From JBBQVO01 sp038211505 (GTDB lineage Bacteria > Chloroflexota > Dehalococcoidia > DSTF01 > JACRBR01), in NCBI GenBank assembly GCA_038211505.1, contig JBBQVO010000024.1, positions 1 to 27,482 on the forward strand: a DNA stretch of 27,482 bases. The letters are read 5' to 3'. The position numbers were made by a program, and so were the translations under genes. The first letter of the stretch is position 1; the number at the start of each line of letters is the position of its first letter. Below are positions 23,268 to 27,482 of this stretch, in pieces. The notes below the pieces were generated by a model. That model saw only the letters and a program-made list of their open reading frames with translations. It did not search any database and was not told the origin of the DNA.

Positions 23268-23693
23268 TTACTTCTTGCCGAGCGGCATCGTTGAGAAGAA
23301 GGCTTCGGGCCTGACGCGGAGCACGACGCGGCCTTCGTCCGCCGCGCGCTTCTCGATGGCGGGACGGGCGCTCTCCGGGATGGCGCTGCCGGACATCTTC
23401 GCGCCGATCTTCATCATTACGTCGGCGGCGCCGGCGTCTTCGATGGATGCTTTGCCATACATGAGCAGATACGGAAACGGGAACTCCTCGGCGAGCACGC
23501 ACAACGAGACATCCTCATCGCGGCGCACGGACTTCGCTTTGAATCGCGAGGCCGTCGTCGAGATCAAGACGTCGTCGCCGTCCATGGCGTAGTACACGGG
23601 CGACATATGCGGCGGCCCTGAGCGCCGGTTCAGCCCGACGATCACCAGCCGGTGGCTCGCGAGAAATTCTTTCTGTTCGGCAGTCGCTTCCAT
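23268..23693 (-). CDS. PPOX-class oxidoreductase (pyridoxamine-phosphate-oxidase fold, possibly F420-dependent)
   Basis: Split-barrel flavin/deazaflavin protein of 141 residues. LASHRLVIVGLNRRSGPPHMSPVYYAMDGDDVLISTTASRFKAKSVRRDEDVSLCVL is the FMN/F420-binding pattern of the PPOX family, in which F420-dependent reductases (TIGR03618-like) are common. The start is ATG 23693, with a full AGGAGGTG a few bases upstream. It faces the VOC-domain gene across a 117-bp gap that contains a palindrome at 23761-23788. The MOSC gene starts 59 bp after its stop. Whether it uses FMN, F420 or another cofactor cannot be decided from sequence by eye. Confidence 0.85.
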   Translation of the reverse strand: MEATAEQKEFLASHRLVIVGLNRRSGPPHMSPVYYAMDGDDVLISTTASRFKAKSVRRDEDVSLCVLAEEFPFPYLLMYGKASIEDAGAADVMMKIGAKMSGSAIPESARPAIEKRAADEGRVVLRVRPEAFFSTMPLGKK

Positions 23694-23760
23694 GACACCT
23701 CCTGATTGTCGATTCTGGACGGAGACGCGGACGTGTCCGGCCACCAGCCTGATCCTGACG

Positions 23761-23788
23761 CGTGAATCAGTGTAATCTGTGATTCACG
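23761..23788. promoter_or_regulatory. Candidate operator palindrome between PPOX and VOC genes
   Basis: CGTGAATCA (23761-23769) and TGATTCACG (23780-23788) are perfect 9-bp inverted arms around a 10-bp spacer. It ends 22 bp before the VOC ATG and 67 bp from the PPOX start on the other strand. It is unusually AT-rich for this genome. The size and spacing suit a TetR-, MarR- or GntR-type dimer; no such regulator is encoded beside it. Confidence 0.6.
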
Positions 23789-23810
23789 GCGAAGGACGAA
23801 GGAGGACGAC

Positions 23811-24746
23811 ATGGCGCTGCATCGCATGAATTCCGTCACGATCGGCGTGCCGAACGTCGATGACACGCGCGCCTACTATCGCGACTTCGGCTTGACGGAG
23901 ACGGCGCCTGGCACATTCGCGACCGCAGACGGCGGCGATCAGCTGAACATCGTGTATGCGCCGATTCGCCGTCTGGTCGAAATCAGCATCGGCGCCGAAG
24001 ACCCGGATGATCTCGATCGCGTGGCGTCGCAGCTTGCGCGGCTGGATGTCGCAACCGAACGCTCGGAGACGGGGCTGGCGGCGACGGACGCGGGCACGGG
24101 GGTACGGGTGCGCGTCGATATCGCGCCGCACGTCGTGCAAGCCGAGACGCCGGCGACGCCGTACAACGGCCCCGGCCGAAACGAACGCGTTACCGAACGG
24201 GCGCCGCGACTCCGCAACGACGACAGGCCGGTGCAGGCGCGGCCGCGAAAGCTCGGCCACGTGGTGGTCGGTTCGGTCGAGGTCGAGGCGAGCAATAGGT
24301 TCTTTATCGAGGGCATCGGATTCAAGGTGAGTGACACCGTGAAGGGCATCGCGTCGTTCATGCGGTGCTCGAACGATCATCACAACTTGCTGGTGCAGAA
24401 GTCGCCGGTGCGATTCCTCCATCACACGTCGTGGCAGGTGCAGGACATCGACGAGATCGGCCTCGGGGCGCACGCGATGCTGAGTAAGGATCCGTCGCGC
24501 CATGTCTGGGGGCTCGGGCGCCACCACGTCGGCTCGAACTTCTTCTGGTACTTCCGTGATCCCGCCGGCAACTTCTCGGAGTATTACAGTGATCTCGACG
24601 TCATCATCGATGACCAGCTGTGGAAGCCGCAGGTGTGGGAGGGGATGCGATCGTTGTACTCATGGGGGCCGCCGCCACCGGCGTCGTTCATCCGGCCCGA
24701 CGATCTCGCCGAGCTGATGGCGGGGAGTCATCCGGTGCGGGCTTAG
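23811..24746 (+). CDS. VOC-family extradiol-dioxygenase-like protein
   Basis: Two-domain vicinal oxygen chelate protein, 311 residues, resembling type I extradiol ring-cleavage dioxygenases such as BphC and metapyrocatechase. The N-terminal VOC unit (about 1-110) is followed by a linker rich in Arg/Pro and the metal-binding C-terminal unit. Likely Fe ligands are H150 (KLGHVVV), H205 (RFLHHTSWQV) and E257 (FSEYYSDLD); GRHHVGSNFFWYFRDPAGN supplies second-sphere His and Tyr seen in BphC. GGAGG lies five bases before the ATG. A palindrome stands just upstream. With the FAH-family gene downstream it suggests ring-cleavage catabolism; substrate unknown. Confidence 0.88.
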   Translation: MALHRMNSVTIGVPNVDDTRAYYRDFGLTETAPGTFATADGGDQLNIVYAPIRRLVEISIGAEDPDDLDRVASQLARLDVATERSETGLAATDAGTGVRVRVDIAPHVVQAETPATPYNGPGRNERVTERAPRLRNDDRPVQARPRKLGHVVVGSVEVEASNRFFIEGIGFKVSDTVKGIASFMRCSNDHHNLLVQKSPVRFLHHTSWQVQDIDEIGLGAHAMLSKDPSRHVWGLGRHHVGSNFFWYFRDPAGNFSEYYSDLDVIIDDQLWKPQVWEGMRSLYSWGPPPPASFIRPDDLAELMAGSHPVRA

Positions 24747-24837
24747 TCTGTTCGGTGTTCACCACAGAGGCGCAGTTGGGTGGGGTCGCGATGAGGCTGC
24801 GCGGCCGTGAACGGTTTGACGAGCGCGCGCAAGACAT

Positions 24838-24968
24838 TGTCATTCTGTGCGAAGCGAAGAACCGCAGGTGCCCTGGGGGTATCTTGTGCGGTCGAGTCGA
24901 CCGCTTGTGATTAAGTACGGTCATCGGATGCCGATCGAGCCAGATGCTTCGCTTCGCTCAGAATGACA
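24838..24968. repeat. 131-bp element with 22-bp inverted terminal repeats
   Basis: The 22-base arms at 24838-24859 and 24947-24968 are inverted copies with one mismatch; each carries TGTCATTCTG on its outer side and GCGAAGCGAAG on its inner side. The 87-bp interior has no convincing gene. This resembles a widespread dispersed repeat with a TCATTCTGAGCGAAGCGAAG core, which I know from many environmental genomes. Here two copies face each other, as in a MITE or a long hairpin. It separates the VOC and FAH genes. Confidence 0.75.
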
Positions 24969-25035
24969 GGCGGGACAGGGCAGCGATGGCAGAATGTCGA
25001 CAGCCGACATCGGCTCATAAGCAAGGAACGCCAGC

Positions 25036-25938
25036 ATGAAACTCGTCACGTATACGCATGACACCGCGACGCGGCTCGGGGCGCTGCTCGACGAGAAGAC
25101 GATCGTCGATTTGAACCGAGCTAGCGGTGGTGCGGTGCCTGAGGGCATGATCGCGTTTCTTGAAGCGGGTGCGCCGGCGATGACGGCGGCGCGCGCGGCG
25201 ATCGATGCTGCTGACGCGGCGGGGAAGTCGGGGGCGTCGGCGTCGAACGTGATCTTTTCGCTCGACGATCCTAGGACGCGGCTCGAAGCGCCGGTGCCGC
25301 GGCCGGGGAAGGTGCTGGCGATCGGGCTCAACTATCGCGATCACGCTGAGGAGACGAATGCGGAGATCCCGAAGCGGCCGGTCGTGTTCGCGAAGATGCC
25401 GACGTGCATCACCGGGCCGAATATGCCCGTGCACTTGCCCAAAGTCAGCGCGGCGCTCGACTGGGAAGCGGAACTGTGTTTTGTCATCGGCAAGCGCGGG
25501 CGGCACATCGCCGCTGCCGACGCAAAGTCGCACATCGCCGGCTGCACGATCGGTAACGATGTCTCCGTGCGCGACTGGCAGTTTCATTCGCCCACCTGGA
25601 TCATGGGCAAGGGATTCGATACACACGGTCCGCTTGGTCCGGCGCTCGTCACCACCGACGAACTGCCGGACTCGTCGAACCTCGGCATCCGTTGCTTCGT
25701 CAACGGCGAGATGGTGCAGGATTCGAACACGAAGAATCTGATCTTCGATGTCGGGGCGATCATCGAATACATCTCGTCGGCGTTCACGCTGGAACCGGGC
25801 GATGTCGTGTTTACGGGCACGCCGTCGGGCGTCGGCGTCGCTCGCAGGCCGCCGCGGTACATGAAGGCCGGCGATGTCGTGCGCGTGGAGATCGATCGGC
25901 TGGGTGCGTTGGAGAATCCGATTATCGACGAGCCGTAG
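25036..25938 (+). CDS. Fumarylacetoacetate hydrolase (FAH) family protein
   Basis: Metal-dependent hydrolase, decarboxylase or isomerase of 300 residues, acting on a 2-oxo acid of the ring-cleavage type. The first 95 residues are the variable N-terminal domain. The catalytic domain has VLAIGLNYRDHAEE, SAALDWEAELCFVIGKRGR (metal-binding Glu pair), GCTIGNDVSVRDWQ, GKGFDTHGPLGPALV and the C-terminal LEPGDVVFTGTPSGVGVARRPP. AAGGA lies eight bases before the ATG. It sits 289 bp downstream of the VOC gene in the same orientation, separated by the inverted-repeat element; the two could act in one degradation route. Confidence 0.94.
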   Translation: MKLVTYTHDTATRLGALLDEKTIVDLNRASGGAVPEGMIAFLEAGAPAMTAARAAIDAADAAGKSGASASNVIFSLDDPRTRLEAPVPRPGKVLAIGLNYRDHAEETNAEIPKRPVVFAKMPTCITGPNMPVHLPKVSAALDWEAELCFVIGKRGRHIAAADAKSHIAGCTIGNDVSVRDWQFHSPTWIMGKGFDTHGPLGPALVTTDELPDSSNLGIRCFVNGEMVQDSNTKNLIFDVGAIIEYISSAFTLEPGDVVFTGTPSGVGVARRPPRYMKAGDVVRVEIDRLGALENPIIDEP

Positions 25939-26030
25939 GCGGTCGTGCTGGCGGCGGCGGCTGAGGTTTGTCGCGCACGACCGGCCCTCACCCCCCGGCC
26001 TTTTCTCCTGCGGCGAATCTTCGACGGCCA

Positions 26031-26057
26031 CCCCCTCTCCCTCAAGGGGCGAGGGGG
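26031..26057. repeat. GC-rich hairpin between convergent genes
   Basis: CCCCCTC (26031-26037) pairs with GAGGGGG (26051-26057); after one mismatch CCC/GGG continues the stem to a TCAAG loop. It lies between the FAH and mscS stops. No T-run follows on either strand. It matches a repeat core (CTCTCCCTCAAGGGGCGAGG) that I have often seen in intergenic regions, so it may be a dispersed repeat that also serves as a weak bidirectional terminator. Confidence 0.55.
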
Positions 26058-26101
26058 CCAGCCGGCGAGTCGAAGCCAGATTTCACGACAACGACAGAGC
26101 G

Positions 26102-26941
26102 TTAGCCCCAGGGCGTCTTGACGCCGGCGCGTTGGAGGGCCTCCATGAGGCGGGCGCGGAGGACGCCGGCGACCTCCCACTGCTTGCCGGGGGCGACGGT
26201 GCCGTTGACCTGGACGGCGACGCCGTTGGCATCGACGCTGTCCACGCGCAGGTAACGCGGGGCCGTCTCGATCATCGCCGCGTACTCCGGATCGATGGCG
26301 AGCGATCGGCCGACGTCATCGCAGATCTCGCGGACGCGCGCGAGATCGCTCGCGGGGGCGACGGGGATCGTAACGCGGACCTTGCTGAAGTCGCGTGTGT
26401 AGTTTGCGGCGACGATGACGGTGCCGTTCGGCACGGTGTAGAGGACGCCATCGACATCACGGACGATCGTACGGCGCAGGGTGACGTCTTCGACGGTGCC
26501 GGTGACGCCGGCGACGGTCACGACGTCGCCTTTCGCGTATTGATTCTCGCTGAGGATGAAGATGCCGTTGATGGCGTCACGCACCAACGATTGCGCGCCG
26601 AGTCCGAGCGCGATGCCCGTGATGCTGACGCCGGCGAGCACGGCACGGATGTCGAAGCCAAACTCGGGCAGGATCGTGAAGAGCGCGAAGCCGATGAGCA
26701 CGACCTCGGCGGTGCGGACGATCACGCTCGACAACGTCTCGAGCCGCCGTTCGACTTCGATCTGCGGACGGCCGCTCATCTGACGCGTGACGGCGGGGCG
26801 CAGGGCGCGGGGCACGGTGATGCGGACGATCAGCATCGCGACAACGGCGATGGCTATCGATCCGAGCACGGCGGTGCCGTGATCGGCGAACCAGTTCTTC
26901 GCATCCTGACGTGTGAGATCGAGAAGCAACGCGATGATCAA
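26102..26941 (-). CDS. Small-conductance mechanosensitive channel, MscS family
   Basis: Membrane channel relieving hypo-osmotic stress. About 279 residues, with hydrophobic segments near 25-42 and 75-93 and the pore-lining TM3 region VLAGVSITGIALGLGAQSLVRDAINGIFILSENQ. The beta domain follows (GDVVTVAGVTGTVEDVTLRRTIVRDVDGVLYTVPNG). The C-terminal alpha/beta domain has the VRVTIPVAPASDL pattern. The start is unclear: in-frame ATGs lie only far inside, and an open frame extends into the upstream aminotransferase gene. I propose TTG 26941; TTG 26929 is an alternative. The gap to the aminotransferase stop is about 34 bp, so cotranscription is likely. Confidence 0.88.
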   Translation of the reverse strand: MIIALLLDLTRQDAKNWFADHGTAVLGSIAIAVVAMLIVRITVPRALRPAVTRQMSGRPQIEVERRLETLSSVIVRTAEVVLIGFALFTILPEFGFDIRAVLAGVSITGIALGLGAQSLVRDAINGIFILSENQYAKGDVVTVAGVTGTVEDVTLRRTIVRDVDGVLYTVPNGTVIVAANYTRDFSKVRVTIPVAPASDLARVREICDDVGRSLAIDPEYAAMIETAPRYLRVDSVDANGVAVQVNGTVAPGKQWEVAGVLRARLMEALQRAGVKTPWG

Positions 26942-26975
26942 ATCGCGGCAGTGTAGGCCAGTATGCGCATCGAAG

Positions 26976-27482
26976 CTAGGTCTGGGTGCGAAGCGCCGTT
27001 GCGAGGCGGCGTACGGCGGCGCGCGTGTCGTCCGGCGGGACGGCGTAGCCGAGCATGAGGCCTGGGCGCGGATAGCGCTCGATGGCGTACGACGAGAGCG
27101 CGGGCGCCTCGACGCGTTCGGCCGCGGCACTGCGGGATGCTTGCGCGTCCTCGACGCCGTCGGGCAGCCAGCACATCAGATGCATACCCGCGTCGGACGG
27201 CGCGACTTCGAGGAGTCCGGAGAGATCGGCTTGCGCGGCTTGGACCAGCGCTTCCTGCCGCTCGGCGTAGAGGACGCGCATGCGGCGGATGTGGCGTTCG
27301 AGCATACCGCGCGTGATGAAGTCCGCCATGGCGGCCTGTTCGACGGAGGGGGAGTGGCGATCGGCGACGCCGCGCGCGGCGACGAACGCGTCGACGAGAT
27401 CGGGAGGCAGCACGAGGTAGCCGAGCCGCAGTGACGGCAGCATGACCTTGCTGAAGGTGCCGACGTAGATGACGCGGCCGTC
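26976..27482 (-). CDS. MocR/PdxR-type aminotransferase-domain protein, C-terminal part only
   Basis: PLP-dependent fold type I aminotransferase fragment, 168 residues in the window; the 5' part lies beyond the right edge. The sequence enters at DGRVIYVGTFSK, where K12 of this fragment is the expected PLP-binding lysine, then LPSLRLGYLVLPPDLV. The distal MHLMCWLPDG and PGLMLGYA are typical of the aminotransferase half of MocR regulators, which carry a GntR winged helix at the N-terminus. Whether that DNA-binding domain exists here cannot be seen. A stand-alone class I aminotransferase is the alternative. Confidence 0.88.
   Translation of the reverse strand, partial: DGRVIYVGTFSKVMLPSLRLGYLVLPPDLVDAFVAARGVADRHSPSVEQAAMADFITRGMLERHIRRMRVLYAERQEALVQAAQADLSGLLEVAPSDAGMHLMCWLPDGVEDAQASRSAAAERVEAPALSSYAIERYPRPGLMLGYAVPPDDTRAAVRRLATALRTQT

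Noticed and set aside
24688..24924. A 78-codon minus-strand frame running through the inverted-repeat element
   Set aside because: It covers the repeat arm and the antisense of the VOC 3' end, with no start site or family similarity.

Overview
This is a 27.5 kb stretch of ordinary, gene-dense, high-GC bacterial chromosome. I see no rRNA, tRNA, CRISPR array, prophage or insertion sequence. The coding style (GC-rich third positions, several GTG/TTG starts, overlapping stop/start codons) and some gene content (archaeal-type phosphoglycerate mutase, a possible F420-type PPOX oxidoreductase, Ala/Thr-rich lipoproteins) would fit an uncultured soil or subsurface Chloroflexota-like bacterium. That placement is a guess from style, not from a marker gene.

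Left block (1-7657, minus strand): a seven-gene run read right to left: phosphoglycerate mutase (apgM type), triosephosphate isomerase, tRNA dimethylallyltransferase (miaA), diaminopimelate epimerase (dapF), a GNAT acetyltransferase, a DUF421 membrane protein and a GH36 alpha-galactosidase-like enzyme cut by the window edge. Three of the junctions share one base (TGATG) and one has no gap. The only wide gap, miaA-dapF, holds a small palindromic repeat. Two short plus-strand genes (GNAT, UPF0235) follow. A 401-bp gene-free stretch (8538-8938) then carries a cluster of palindromic repeats.

Central block (8939-16579, minus strand): a complete phosphate-starvation locus, pstS-pstC-pstA-pstB-pstB-phoU-phoB-phoR, with tandem PstB paralogues and a strong hairpin between pstS and pstC. 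The gap upstream of pstS holds phased TTAAC-type repeats that look like a PhoP/PhoB box. Diverging from it is a lipoprotein-type PQQ sugar dehydrogenase followed by an endonuclease/exonuclease/phosphatase-fold gene.

Right block (18941-27482): mixed single genes and small clusters. They are a beta-lactamase-fold serine hydrolase; a VC0807-like membrane protein broken by a one-base frameshift; a rhomboid-like membrane protein; a TauE/SafE exporter, a MOSC protein and a PPOX oxidoreductase, all on the minus strand; a divergent extradiol-dioxygenase-like VOC protein and a fumarylacetoacetate-hydrolase-family protein, both pointing to aromatic or ring-cleavage catabolism; a MscS channel; and the C-terminal end of a MocR-type aminotransferase regulator.

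I did not find a clearly new defence or mobile system. The most interesting leads are the possible Pho-controlled sugar dehydrogenase, a MiaA with an altered P-loop, the rhomboid-like protein with a displaced serine motif, the frameshifted membrane protein, and two families of intergenic inverted repeats.
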